DNA of 55,200 nt from Sphingomonadales bacterium (GTDB lineage: Bacteria; Pseudomonadota; Alphaproteobacteria; Sphingomonadales; Sphingomonadaceae), in contig JADJGU010000010.1 of the NCBI GenBank assembly GCA_016707885.1, positions 1 to 55,200 on the forward strand, read 5' to 3'. The position numbers and the translations under genes are program-made. This document shows, piece by piece, positions 1-10,399 of this stretch. The notes beneath the pieces are model-generated. The model searched no databases, was not told where the DNA came from, and saw only the letters and a list, made by a program, of their open reading frames with translations. Every line of letters starts with the position of its first letter. The first letter of the stretch is position 1.

Positions 1-940
1 CCCAATTGCCGCGCGTGCTGGCCTTTGAATATTCGGTCGCGCGGGTTTCGAAGAAGTTGGCGTGTTCGACGCCGTTCAATAGCGGCGCGAGCCAGGGGAG
101 CGGGTGGTCTTCGACCATGTAGATTTGCGGCAGGCCCAGCTGGCCGAGGCGCCAGTCGGCGATGTAGCGGATATAGCGCTTGATTTCCTTTGCGGTCATC
201 CCCGGTACCGGGCCCATTTCGAACGCCAGATCGATGAAGCTGTCTTCCAGCCGCACGACTTTCTGGCAGCAATCGATAATGTCTTCCTTCACCGCCTTGG
301 TCAGGCAGTCGCGTTCCTTGGTGAAGGCGTGGAACAGCTTGGTGATGCCTTCGCAGTGCAGGCTTTCGTCGCGCACCGACCAGCTGACGATCTGCCCCAT
401 GCCCTTCATCTTGTTGAAGCGCGGGAAGTTCATCAGCATGGCGAAGCTGGCGAACAGCTGCACGCCTTCGGTGAAGCCGCCGAACATGGCGAGGGTGCGG
501 GCGATATCTTCGTCATTATCGACGCCGAACTGGTGGATATAATCGACCTTTGCGGCCATTTCCTCATATTCGAGGAAGGCGCTATATTCGCTTTCGGGCA
601 TGCCGATGGTGTCGAGAAGGTGGCTGTACGCCGCGATGTGCACCGTCTCCATATTGGAGAAGGCGGTGAGCATCATCTTCACCTCGGTCGGCTTGAACAC
701 GCGGCCGTATTTGTCATGGTAGCAATCCTGCACCTCGATATCGGCCTGGGTGAAGAAGCGGAAAATCTGCGTCAACAGGTTGCGCTCATGCTCACTGATC
801 TTCTGCGCCCAATCGCGGCAATCCTCTCCCAAGGGCACTTCCTCGGGCAGCCAGTGGATCTGCTGCTGCCGTTTCCAGAAATCATAGGCCCAGGGATATT
901 CAAAGGGCTTGTAGCTGTTGCGGGCTTCTAACAGTGGCAT
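1..940 (-). CDS. nrdB: Ribonucleoside-diphosphate reductase class Ia, beta subunit (partial at 3' end)
   Basis: Small radical-generating subunit of aerobic ribonucleotide reductase; it holds the di-iron centre and tyrosyl radical used by NrdA to reduce NDPs to dNDPs in the cytoplasm. The gene begins with ATG at 940 and runs off the left edge, so about 313 residues are visible. Candidate iron ligands are D67, E98, H101, E158, E192 and H195, and Y105 fits the radical tyrosine; the E-x2-H-x3-Y spacing equals E115/H118/Y122 of E. coli NrdB. The protein starts directly with the R2 fold, so there is no N-terminal ATP-cone. It lies 194 bp downstream of nrdA on the same strand, with a repeat element between them, so cotranscription is likely. 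Confidence 0.95.
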   Translation of the reverse strand, partial: MPLLEARNSYKPFEYPWAYDFWKRQQQIHWLPEEVPLGEDCRDWAQKISEHERNLLTQIFRFFTQADIEVQDCYHDKYGRVFKPTEVKMMLTAFSNMETVHIAAYSHLLDTIGMPESEYSAFLEYEEMAAKVDYIHQFGVDNDEDIARTLAMFGGFTEGVQLFASFAMLMNFPRFNKMKGMGQIVSWSVRDESLHCEGITKLFHAFTKERDCLTKAVKEDIIDCCQKVVRLEDSFIDLAFEMGPVPGMTAKEIKRYIRYIADWRLGQLGLPQIYMVEDHPLPWLAPLLNGVEHANFFETRATEYSKASTRGNW

Positions 941-967
941 TTTCGGCTTCCTCGGTTCAATCTGTTT

Positions 968-1127
968 CCCTCTCCCCTTGCGGGAGAGGGATGCGAAAGC
1001 TTGGCAACTTGTTGCCTAGCTGTAGCTGGGAGAGGGGGTGTGGGGCGACTTGCGCGCAACCCCTCTCCAACTTCGCCTAAGCCGCTACGCGGCAAAGGCT
1101 GCGTATCCTCTCCCGCAGGGGGAGAGG
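968..1127. repeat. REP/BIME-like composite palindromic element between nrdA and nrdB
   Basis: The spacer contains a palindromic arm at 968-990 (CCTCTCC...GGGAGAGG), an inner inverted pair built on GGAGAGGGG/CCCCTCTCC, and a second palindromic arm at 1107-1127. A related composite in the opposite orientation occurs at 41799-41945; both share the two arms and a central segment of the type AGCC(T)TTGCCGCGT-AGCGGCT. No coding potential is seen. Such elements are common between genes in sphingomonads and can form hairpins that stabilise or attenuate mRNA, which could change the nrdA:nrdB ratio here; that role is inference. Confidence 0.75.
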
Positions 1128-1134
1128 AGGTAAC

Positions 1135-3057
1135 TCACTGGCAGGCGAGACATTCTTCATAGTCGGTCTGCTCGCCCGCGGTCAGTTCGATCTTGGGCGC
1201 GTCGGCGGTGTTATCCGCCTCCACCCCACCGGCAAAGCCAGCGCGCTGGATCGACTTCGACCGCAGATAGTAAAGCGACTTGATGCCCAGTTCCCAAGCG
1301 CGGAAGTGGAGCATCAGCAGATCCCACTTTTCCACGTCTGCGGGGATGAACAGGTTCAGCGACTGTGCCTGATCGATATAGGGCGCGCGGTCGCCGGCGA
1401 GTTCGAGCAGCCAGCGCTGGTCAATCTCGAACGAGGTTTTGTAGGTATCCTTTTCCTCGGGGCTGAGGAAATCGAGATGCTGCACCGAACCGCCCTTTTC
1501 GAGGATGCTGTTCCAGACATTGGTCGAATCCTTCGCCTTCGCCTGCAGCAGTTTTTCCAGATAGGGGTTTTTGACGATGAAGCTGCCCGACAGCGTCTTG
1601 TGCGTGTAGATATTGGCCGGGATCGGCTCGATGCACGCACTGGTGCCGCCGCAGATGATCGAAATCGACGCGGTGGGGGCGATCGCCATCTTGCAGCTGA
1701 AGCGTTCCATCACGCCGCGTTCCTCGGCATCGGGGCAGGCGCCGCGTTCGGTGGCGAGCACCATCGACGCCTGGTCGGCCTGTGCGCGGATATGCTTGAA
1801 AATTTTCATGTTCCACGACTTCGCCATCGCGCTTTCAAAGCCGAGGCCGCGCGATTGCAGGAAGCTGTGGAAGCCCATGACACCGAGGCCGACCGAGCGT
1901 TCGCGGCCGGCGCTGTAGCGCGCGCGGGCCATCTCGTCGGGCGCGCGGTCGATGAAGTCCTGCAGCACATTGTCGAGCATGCGCATCACATCTTCGACGA
2001 ACATCTTGTCGCCGTTCCACTCATCCCATGTTTCAAGGTTGAGCGAGGAGAGGCAGCAGACCGCAGTGCGATCCCCACCCAGATGGTCACGGCCGGTGGG
2101 CAGCGTGATTTCTGCGCACAGGTTTGACGTCGAAACCTTCAGCCCGAGCTCGCGGTGATGCTTGGGCATCGCGTTGTTCACCGTGTCGCTGAAGATGATG
2201 TAGGGCTCACCGGTGGCGAGGCGGGTCTCGACCAGCTTCTGGAACAGGCTGCGTGCATCGACGGTGCCCCGGATGCTGCCATCCTTGGGCGATTTGAGGT
2301 TGAATTCCGCGCCATCGCGCACCGCTTCCATGAACTCGTCCGACAGCAGCACGCCGTGGTGCAGATTCAGTGCCTTGCGGTTAAAATCGCCCGAGGGCTT
2401 GCGGATTTCGAGGAATTCCTCAATCTCCGGATGGTTGATGTCGAGATAGCAGGCCGCGGATCCGCGACGCAGACTGCCTTGCGAGATGGCAAGGGTGAGC
2501 GAGTCCATCACGCGAACGAAGGGGATGATGCCGCTGGTCTTGCCGTTGAGGCCGACCGGCTCGCCGATGCCGCGCACGCTGCCCCAATAGGTGCCGATGC
2601 CGCCGCCGCGGCTGGCGAGCCAGACATTCTCGTTCCAGGTGTTGACGATGCCTTCCAGGCTGTCGTCGACGCTGTTCAGATAGCAGGAAATCGGCAGGCC
2701 GCGTCCGGTGCCGCCATTCGACAGCACGGGGGTGGCGGGCATGAACCACAGTTTGGAGATATAGTCATAGAGCCGCTGGGCATGGTCCTGATCGTCTGCA
2801 TAGGCAGACGCCACGCGGGCGAACAGGTCCTGATAATTTTCGCCGGGCAGCAGATAGCGGTCGCGCAACGTCTCTTTGCCGAACTCGGTCAACAGATCAT
2901 CGCGTGCGCTATCGGTCACGACATCAAACCGGCGCACGTCGACAGTCTTGCTATCGCCCGCCTTGGTCTTGGCCTCAGCCACTTCCTTTTCAGGCTTCGC
3001 CTTTTTCACCTGCGGGGTTTCAGTCTCTGTTTTTTCTGCTTCGAGCATGTCTGCCAT
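1135..3057 (-). CDS. nrdA: Ribonucleoside-diphosphate reductase class I, alpha subunit, without ATP-cone
   Basis: Catalytic large subunit of class I ribonucleotide reductase, partner of the downstream nrdB. The chosen ATG at 3057 has GGAGAAGG four to five bases upstream and gives 640 residues; an in-frame ATG at 3099 with a weaker GGAG would add 14. Visible active-site residues are C125 (SCYL), N312/C314/E316 (SNLCAEI, thiyl Cys and partners) and C334 (VCCLSS). The tail ends in CLAC-Q (C636, C639), the redox-shuttle pair. E. coli NrdA has 761 residues; the difference is at the N-terminus, where the ATP-cone is replaced by about 40 residues rich in Lys and Glu. Allosteric activity control by dATP through a cone is therefore not expected from either subunit as seen. 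Confidence 0.95.
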   Translation of the reverse strand: MADMLEAEKTETETPQVKKAKPEKEVAEAKTKAGDSKTVDVRRFDVVTDSARDDLLTEFGKETLRDRYLLPGENYQDLFARVASAYADDQDHAQRLYDYISKLWFMPATPVLSNGGTGRGLPISCYLNSVDDSLEGIVNTWNENVWLASRGGGIGTYWGSVRGIGEPVGLNGKTSGIIPFVRVMDSLTLAISQGSLRRGSAACYLDINHPEIEEFLEIRKPSGDFNRKALNLHHGVLLSDEFMEAVRDGAEFNLKSPKDGSIRGTVDARSLFQKLVETRLATGEPYIIFSDTVNNAMPKHHRELGLKVSTSNLCAEITLPTGRDHLGGDRTAVCCLSSLNLETWDEWNGDKMFVEDVMRMLDNVLQDFIDRAPDEMARARYSAGRERSVGLGVMGFHSFLQSRGLGFESAMAKSWNMKIFKHIRAQADQASMVLATERGACPDAEERGVMERFSCKMAIAPTASISIICGGTSACIEPIPANIYTHKTLSGSFIVKNPYLEKLLQAKAKDSTNVWNSILEKGGSVQHLDFLSPEEKDTYKTSFEIDQRWLLELAGDRAPYIDQAQSLNLFIPADVEKWDLLMLHFRAWELGIKSLYYLRSKSIQRAGFAGGVEADNTADAPKIELTAGEQTDYEECLACQ

Positions 3058-3316
3058 ATTGCCTTCTCCGGCCTCCCGGCCAGTATCCCTGAAATCCATG
3101 TGACTCTCTGCTCCCCAATTTGGTGCCGACCCTCACCCCGTTTGAATGTCGGCCCCGACTGTTAAAACCCAAGAAGCTTGTTCGCCTCTTGTTCGACTCG
3201 GGAAGCAAACGCTTCCCTTAGCATTTTGTGCTGCCGCAGGTGCATAAATTCGCGTGTCATCTGCAATTTTTCCGGGACGAAAAGCCCCGGCCGCAGAATT
3301 GCTCCTGCAGGATGAA

Positions 3317-3364
3317 ACACAAATTGTAGGTATGCCCCCTGTGGCCAACCGCTACCTATAGTGC
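3317..3364 (-). promoter_or_regulatory. Candidate pair of NrdR boxes upstream of nrdA
   Basis: Two 16-bp sites start 32 bp apart: ACACAAATTGTAGGTA at 3317-3332 and, on the other strand, GCACTATAGGTAGCGG at 3349-3364. Both resemble the palindromic NrdR consensus (ACAC-WATAT-type), with matches strongest in the CAC(T)AT half, and both contain TAGGTA. About three helical turns between paired boxes is the usual arrangement for NrdR. They lie roughly 260-300 bp upstream of the chosen nrdA start, which is long and weakens the call. Confidence 0.35.
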
Positions 3365-3531
3365 CTCAACCATTTTCAGACGCAAGAGGGTAAATGGTTA
3401 ATTAGGGACTCGATTCGTCGCTTGTCTGATTCCGTTCGTCGCACCCCTTTCAGGGTGCATCGCAGCGACGCGTGGACTTCCTAAGGCTTGTATGACGCGC
3501 AAGAGTTTTTGCGACGAGTGACAAAAAATTT

Positions 3532-3561
3532 TTATCCACGACAAAATATCGGTGGGGATAA
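3532..3561. promoter_or_regulatory. Two inverted DnaA-box-like sequences
   Basis: TTATCCACG at 3532-3540 differs from the consensus DnaA box TTATCCACA by one base, and TGGGGATAA at 3553-3561 is the reverse complement of TTATCCCCA. They face each other in an AT-rich stretch upstream of nrdA. DnaA sites regulate nrd operons in some bacteria, so a regulatory role is possible; two short degenerate matches can also arise by chance. Confidence 0.25.
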
Positions 3562-3780
3562 AGTCGTTGCTGACTTGACTGACGCAGGTGCGTGGATTCG
3601 CGTTTTTGAAACTCGGTGGATGCCGCCATTTGGATTAGTTCACCGGTGACGTTGACGCCACGAACTGGCCGGTTGATTCTCATGCCAATCCGGATCATGT
3701 CGACGCTGGCCTTGGCACACGCCCATATGGCCAAAGCGTCGACAAGATTACGTGCATGCAATGAAAAAGGATTGCGACAT

Positions 3781-4797
3781 ATGCTGATGGCCATTGCCCT
3801 GCTGGCAACCCTATCTGGCGGGACTGTTACATTTGGCGACTGGATGGTCGTTTGCGACAACGGCGCCCGATGCACGGCAACGACGGCGGGCGAAGGGCCT
3901 TTGGACGTCACATTTGTGCGTGAACCGGGGCCAGACAGCATGCTCGAAATCGAGCTGGATGATAATAAAAATGTCGAGGGACGGAAGGTCACCATCTTGC
4001 TTGGTGAAAACACAACCGACGTGGAATTTGTCTCGCGCGCGTCCTTATTGTCACCGGGATCTTTGAGCTGGCAGGCGGCGGTCGAGCCGGGCCACCAGAT
4101 ATTTGACGAACTTCGCTTGGGTGACAGCATCTCGTTACTTGAAAAAGGGATAGACGCCCTGTCGGTTTCCACGGACGGTTTGGAAGCCGCCTTTGTCTAT
4201 ATGGATGCGATGCAGGGGCGGTTGCACAATGAAAGCGCGCTTGTCGTGGCGGGAGACATTCCGGCAGCTCAGGTGCCAGCCGCACCGGCATTGCCCGTCA
4301 TCACCGTGCCGCCTTTGTCCGAGCTGCCACCGACGCGATTGACCGAGGCGGAAATAGCGCGGCAACGTGCAACCTATTCCTGCGAGCGCGAGTACGAAAG
4401 GACCGGGATTGGAAACAAGATCGACTATGTTCGAATAGATGCGTCTAATACGCTCGCCCTATTGACGATTGAATGCATGGCGGGCGCAACCAACAGTTCC
4501 GAACGGGTGATGCTGGTGGACAATGCAGGCAAGGTACGGCTAGCCAAAATCGAATTTGGCTCGGGCTCGGATGATGAGTGGGCGGAGGCGCTGCCCGGCG
4601 CGTATTGGGACGATACCGATCAAATGTTGGTAACCTCTGGCCGCGCATCGCTCAGTTGTGGCAGTTCGACCCAATTTGCATGGGATGGCGAGAAATTCCG
4701 CCGTGCCAAGGAAGAATCTTGGGGGGCGTGTGATATCGGCCCGACACCCTCGGTCACCACCTGGCGCGCCGAGATACGGGTCCGGCATGACCAGTAG
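3781..4797 (+). CDS. DUF1176 domain-containing secreted protein
   Basis: The likely start is ATG 3781, with AAGGA about ten bases upstream and an immediate hydrophobic signal-type segment (MLMAIALLATLSGG). The mature protein opens with FGDWMVVCDN..RCTA, the hallmark start of the DUF1176 family, and has several cysteines (VCDN, YSCE, IECM, LSCG, GACD) that could form disulfides in the periplasm. Length is 338 residues, usual for the family, with a proline-rich linker near the middle (residues about 160-190). Function is unknown. It stands alone between the nrd leader and tesB. The longer frame from 3616 adds 55 residues of low plausibility. Confidence 0.75.
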   Translation: MLMAIALLATLSGGTVTFGDWMVVCDNGARCTATTAGEGPLDVTFVREPGPDSMLEIELDDNKNVEGRKVTILLGENTTDVEFVSRASLLSPGSLSWQAAVEPGHQIFDELRLGDSISLLEKGIDALSVSTDGLEAAFVYMDAMQGRLHNESALVVAGDIPAAQVPAAPALPVITVPPLSELPPTRLTEAEIARQRATYSCEREYERTGIGNKIDYVRIDASNTLALLTIECMAGATNSSERVMLVDNAGKVRLAKIEFGSGSDDEWAEALPGAYWDDTDQMLVTSGRASLSCGSSTQFAWDGEKFRRAKEESWGACDIGPTPSVTTWRAEIRVRHDQ

Positions 4798-4858
4798 GCC
4801 ACATTTCTCGGTCTGAACCGATTGCAAAACTGCTATCGGCGCTGCTAACGCCGCCCGC

Positions 4859-5755
4859 ATGTCTGGAAACGAACCGCAAAAACATCCGCTCGTCACAGAG
4901 CTTGAAGACCTGCTCTCTGTCCAGCGTATGGGCGATGGCTGGTATCTGGGGATGCGCAAGCCCGGCGGCGTGGGCCGTGTCTTTGGCGGGCAGGTGATCG
5001 CGCAGGCGCTGGCCGCTGCGCAGGATACGGTGGGGTCGGAACGGATCGCGCATTCGCTGCACGCCTATTTCATGCGCGCGGGCGACGAAGATTATGAAAT
5101 CACCTTCCGCGTCGAACGCGATTTTGATGGCGGCAGTTTTTCGACGCGGCGGGTAATCGCGTTGCAAAAGGACCGGCCGATCCTGAACCTGGCGGCGTCG
5201 TTTCAGAAGCTGGAAGATGGCCTGCACCATCAGGAACCGATGCCCGATGTGCCGCCGCCCGAAGAGTTGAAAGATGAAGCGCAGCTTCGCGCGATGTTTT
5301 CCGATCAGGTGCCCGAAAAATTCCGCGACAATTTCGTCCGTGAACGGGCCTTTGAAAGCCGACCGGTCGATGCCCGCGATTGGCTGGGCGGGGACAAGCG
5401 CCAGCCGGCGCGGCAGGATATCTGGTTCCGGTTGCGCGATCGCACGGTTGACGATCCCGCAGTCCACCGCGCGATGCTGGCTTATCAAAGCGACAGCTGG
5501 CTGCTCGGCACCTGTACATTGGCGCATGGCGTTACCTGGATGACCCCGGGGATGATGAGCGCCAGCCTTGACCATGCCGTCTGGCTGCACGGTGATTTCC
5601 GCGTCGACGATTGGCTGCTCTACAGCTGTGACAGCCCGTGGACCGGGCGGGGCCGTGGTTTCAACCGGGGGTCGATTTATACCCGCGACGGGCGGCTGGT
5701 AGCGACTTGTGCGCAGGAAGGCCTGATCCGGCTGCGCAGCCCAAGCGCCAATTGA
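4859..5755 (+). CDS. tesB: Acyl-CoA thioesterase II
   Basis: Hydrolyses medium- and long-chain acyl-CoA to free fatty acid and CoA in the cytoplasm. The 298-residue protein has the double hot-dog organisation of TesB: the N-terminal half has GRVFGGQVIAQAL and HSLHAYFMRAG, the C-terminal half has SLDHAVWLH, YSCDSPWTGRGRGF and ATCAQEGLIR. The Asp of SLDHA and the Gln of AQEGL match the catalytic Asp/Gln positions of E. coli TesB. It is transcribed alone; start ATG 4859 lies 61 bp after the previous stop. No odd features. Confidence 0.95.
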   Translation: MSGNEPQKHPLVTELEDLLSVQRMGDGWYLGMRKPGGVGRVFGGQVIAQALAAAQDTVGSERIAHSLHAYFMRAGDEDYEITFRVERDFDGGSFSTRRVIALQKDRPILNLAASFQKLEDGLHHQEPMPDVPPPEELKDEAQLRAMFSDQVPEKFRDNFVRERAFESRPVDARDWLGGDKRQPARQDIWFRLRDRTVDDPAVHRAMLAYQSDSWLLGTCTLAHGVTWMTPGMMSASLDHAVWLHGDFRVDDWLLYSCDSPWTGRGRGFNRGSIYTRDGRLVATCAQEGLIRLRSPSAN

Positions 5756-5823
5756 AATGGCCGCGTAAAAATCAAGGCATTAGCACGACGCGACAGTTGA
5801 CGACGCGTGCGCTCTGACTCACA

Positions 5824-5847
5824 AGTCGGGATGAAGGAGTCCCGACT
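5824..5847 (+). promoter_or_regulatory. Hairpin with Shine-Dalgarno sequence in its loop, abutting the start codon
   Basis: AGTCGGGA (5824-5831) and TCCCGACT (5840-5847) form a perfect 8-bp stem. The 8-base loop TGAAGGAG holds the whole ribosome-binding site, and the ATG follows immediately at 5848. In mRNA the stem would block the spacer between SD and start codon, so translation may depend on temperature, a protein or a coupled ribosome. The structure is seen directly; the regulatory role is inference. Confidence 0.55.
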
Positions 5848-7979
5848 ATGAAGCTTCGTTTGCTCGCGCTTGCTGCCATGGCAATTGCTGCGCCTTTTGC
5901 CATTTCTCCTGCACAGGCCAGTTCGGATTCGACCTGTTATCCGACATGGAAAATCCGGCAGACCAGTAACAATGGCTGCAGCGGTACGGCCTTGCTCAGC
6001 CCCGGTAACGACACGCGGGTCAATTTGCTGATGCTGCTCCACGACAGGCATGGTTCGGTCGGGGTGTCGAATGTTCCCGATTATGACAGCTATTATAATG
6101 ACCGCAGGCGTAGCGATGCGGAGCCGTTCAGCTTTCCCTATTTTGCCGGACGGATGGGGCCGGGCCGCAAGGAACGCGACGATAGCGGGGATTTCCCATG
6201 GGGCACGCGCTGCATGTCGAACGATGCCGGGTCAGCCGCGTTCATCGCTGCTGTCGGAGCCGCCAAAGGCTTGAGCGGTGAGGAGCGAGCCACGCTGGCG
6301 GCTGCACGCAGTGCGATGAAGCCGCAATGTTCGAGTGCTGATACTGCGCGTGCGGTAGCCGAAGTTGCGATCCAGAATGTGACATCAAAAACGGGCAAGG
6401 CCTTTGCCGACTATCTGATCGGTGCGGCTGCCTTTTACGATGGCGATCTGGCAGGCGCGCGGCTTTTACCGGGATAGGGAAGACCGACAATAGCTGGCTC
6501 GACGGGGCACGGACCTATATGATTGCCCGCACCGCGCTGAATCAGGCGACCGACAGCGCATTTGGCGACTATGGCGATCTGAAAAAGGAAGGTGGCGATC
6601 GCGCGCTGCTGACTGCTGCGGAAAACGGGTTTCGCGCCTATCTGAAAGCCTATCCCGGCGGTGCATATGCCGCCTCGGCCCGTGGCTTGCTCCGCCGGGC
6701 CTTTTGGCTGGGGCAGGATCGGCAGAAACTGCTCGGTGAATATATAGCGCAATTTGCCGAAAAGGATGCCAGCAAGCGCAACCTGTCGCTCGTCGATCTG
6801 GTGCAGGAAATCGACATCAAATTGTTCGGCGACCTGGGGCCGGATGACACCAGCGATCCCGAATTGCTGGCAGTAATCCTGTTGCGCGAAATGCGCTATT
6901 ATGACGAAGAGTCGCTTGCCGATCCCAAATTTGCCCCCATCAGCCGCGCGTCGATAGACGCGTTGCGCGGTCAATTCGCCGGGCGCGAAGACCTGTTCAA
7001 CTATGTGCTCGCGGCGCATGCTTATTATGTCGAAAAGAATCCGGCTGCGGTTCTGAAGCTGATCCCCGCCAATGCCGGGGGTAGCGGCTACCTGGCCTAT
7101 AGCCGTCAGTTGCTGCGGGCGGTGGCGCTCGATGGAGCCAACGATCCGGGTGCGCGCGGTGCCTTGATTGCTGCATTGGGTGCGGCGCAACAGCCTTTCC
7201 AGAAAGGGACTGCCGAGTTGGGGCTCGCAATGCACCTGGAACGGGCAAAGGCGCTCGATCTGGTTTTTGCATCCGGCTCTCCAATCAACGATCCGGAAAT
7301 ACGCGAGATATTGCTGCGCTATACCGCTGGCCAGCCGCTACTTCGCAGCCGGGCGAGTGCTAAGGGCGCGCCGGAAAGCGAGCGTAACATAGCGCTCTAC
7401 ACCTTGCTCTACAAACAACTGACGCGCGGCGATTATGCGGGTTTCGTGAAGGATAGTGCGCTGGTACCGGCCAATGCCAAGCGGATCGCGGCGGACGATT
7501 ACCAGACACCGCGCTATAGCGAGGTCGCGATATTCAACTGGGCGGGCTCGCGCGATTTTGCCTGTCCGGCACTGCGCACGACTGCGTCGACGCTGGCCGC
7601 CAATCCAAAGGATCCGCGCGGTCTTTTGTGCCTCGGCGAATTTGTCCGTCTGCACGGCATGGATCCCGATTTTTACGGTGTGACCGAATATCTGGATGAA
7701 CCGCGCGGCAAGGATGAATTGGGTGGCAGCCCAAGCCTGTTCCCGGGGAAGCGTGTCTCGCGGCTCGATGTCTATAAGGCTATTATCGCCAATCCGGCGG
7801 CGGGACCGGAAAACCGCGCCTATGCCCTGCACCGTGCGATCCGCTGCTATGCGCCGTCGGGCAATAATGGCTGTGATGGTAGCGAGCAGTCGCAGGCCCA
7901 GCGCAAGGCATGGTTCCAGCAATTGAAGCGCGAATTCCCGACCTCGCCATGGGCGAAGAAGCTGAACGTCTATTGGTGA
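5848..7979 (+). pseudogene. Secreted repeat-type protein of unknown function, interrupted by one frameshift
   Basis: An open frame from ATG 5848 begins with a clear signal peptide (MKLRLLALAAMAIAAPFA..AQA) and stops at 6477. A second frame carries on the same protein to 7979. Adding one base in the GCGCGCGG tract near 6460 joins them smoothly (..GDLAGAR-AF-TGIGKTDNSWL..), giving about 710 residues; as it stands the reading is 209 plus 486 residues. The body is helical and Ala-rich and may be a TPR-like solenoid, for example GYLAYSRQLLRAVAL. It stops 4 bp before a DUF3142 lipoprotein gene, so the two are probably one operon and both exported. I do not recognise a function. A sequencing deletion is as likely as true inactivation. 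Confidence 0.6.
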
Positions 7980-7983
7980 TATT

Positions 7984-8697
7984 ATGATGCGCCTGCTGGC
8001 GCTGTGCGCGCTGCTGTTTCTGTCTGGCTGTGACCGGGCGGAGCAGGGGCGTGTCGATGCCCGCAACTATGACGCCTTCTGGCTGTGGGCGGGGGTCGAG
8101 CCGCAGCCGGTGCTCGATAGCGCGAAGACGATTTACATATTGGCCGCCGAGATAAAGGGCGGGCCCGAGGGTCGCTATGTCGACTTGCGTCCGGCCGTGC
8201 CGCGGGTGAAACATGCGCAGGTCTGGATTGTTTATCGTATCGAGACGCTGACTTGGGATGCGTATGTCCTGCCGCGTATCCTGCGCGATCTGGAAAGCTG
8301 GAAGGGCAAGGGCAACCGGATCGCGGGCATCCAGATTGATTTCGACGCCGCGACCCGCGGGCTGCCAGGCTATGCCGATTTCCTGAAGCAATTGCGCACC
8401 GAATTGCCGCCCGGCACCGGCCTATCGGTTACCGGCCTACTCGACTGGAGCAGCGGCGGTGATAGTCCCGCATTGAATGCGCTGGCAGGGACGGTCGATG
8501 AGGTTGTGCTGCAAACCTATCAGGGGCGGCAGACCATCCCAGGCTATCAAGCCTATCTGCGCCAGTTGGAGCGGGTGAAGCTGCCTTTCAAAATCGGCTT
8601 TGTGCAGCATGGCGAATGGAAGGCCCCGCCCAGCCTTGCGCGCAATCCGAACTTCAAGGGCTATGTCGTCTTCCTGCTGAATCCCGAGAGGTCTTGA
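7984..8697 (+). CDS. DUF3142 domain-containing lipoprotein
   Basis: A 237-residue protein with a lipoprotein signal: MMRLLALCALLFLSGC, where LSGC is the lipobox and Cys16 the lipidation site. The body matches DUF3142: YDAFWLWAGVEP near the N-terminus, IAGIQIDFDAATRGLPGY (a TIM-barrel-like beta strand with acidic residues), LSVTGLLDWSSGGD, VDEVVLQTYQGRQ and PFKIGFVQHGEW. The layout resembles glycoside-hydrolase-like barrels, but no activity is established. It follows the frameshifted secreted protein by 4 bp and is probably cotranscribed and localised to the envelope with it. Confidence 0.8.
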   Translation: MMRLLALCALLFLSGCDRAEQGRVDARNYDAFWLWAGVEPQPVLDSAKTIYILAAEIKGGPEGRYVDLRPAVPRVKHAQVWIVYRIETLTWDAYVLPRILRDLESWKGKGNRIAGIQIDFDAATRGLPGYADFLKQLRTELPPGTGLSVTGLLDWSSGGDSPALNALAGTVDEVVLQTYQGRQTIPGYQAYLRQLERVKLPFKIGFVQHGEWKAPPSLARNPNFKGYVVFLLNPERS

Positions 8698-8755
8698 ACA
8701 TCCGGGGCTGCGCGGTAAAGGCGGTGCCGTTCTCCCAGCAAACAGGGCTTCATCC

Positions 8756-10387
<1,632 letters not shown>

Positions 10388-10399
10388 TGCGCTGGCGGA

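Larger units (their letters stand above)
3100..3780. other. Long intergenic region between nrdA and the DUF1176 gene
   Basis: About 680 bp without a supported gene, read divergently from both sides. It holds the nrdA leader and promoter, the candidate NrdR sites at 3317-3364, a short hairpin GCACCC-N6-GGGTGC at 3441-3458 without a T-run, an AT-rich stretch around 3505-3550, and two DnaA-box-like sequences at 3532-3561. An open frame from 3616 continues into the DUF1176 gene, but the signal peptide and ribosome-binding site both begin near 3770-3781, so the upstream part is probably untranslated. Confidence 0.6.

Noticed and set aside
104..931. Long plus-strand open frame opposite nrdB
   Set aside because: It is a shadow of nrdB; the minus strand gives a full set of R2 motifs, while this frame has no recognisable domain.
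2155..3165. Plus-strand frame of 336 codons opposite nrdA
   Set aside because: High-GC antisense frame; the protein has no family resemblance and nrdA is unambiguous on the other strand.
3500..3570. Possible replication origin from DnaA-like boxes and AT-rich DNA
   Set aside because: Only two degenerate boxes and no origin-associated genes (dnaA, hemE, parAB, dnaN) in the window.
3616..3780. N-terminal extension of the DUF1176 protein
   Set aside because: The extension has no signal or domain, while the signal peptide and ribosome-binding site begin at 3781.
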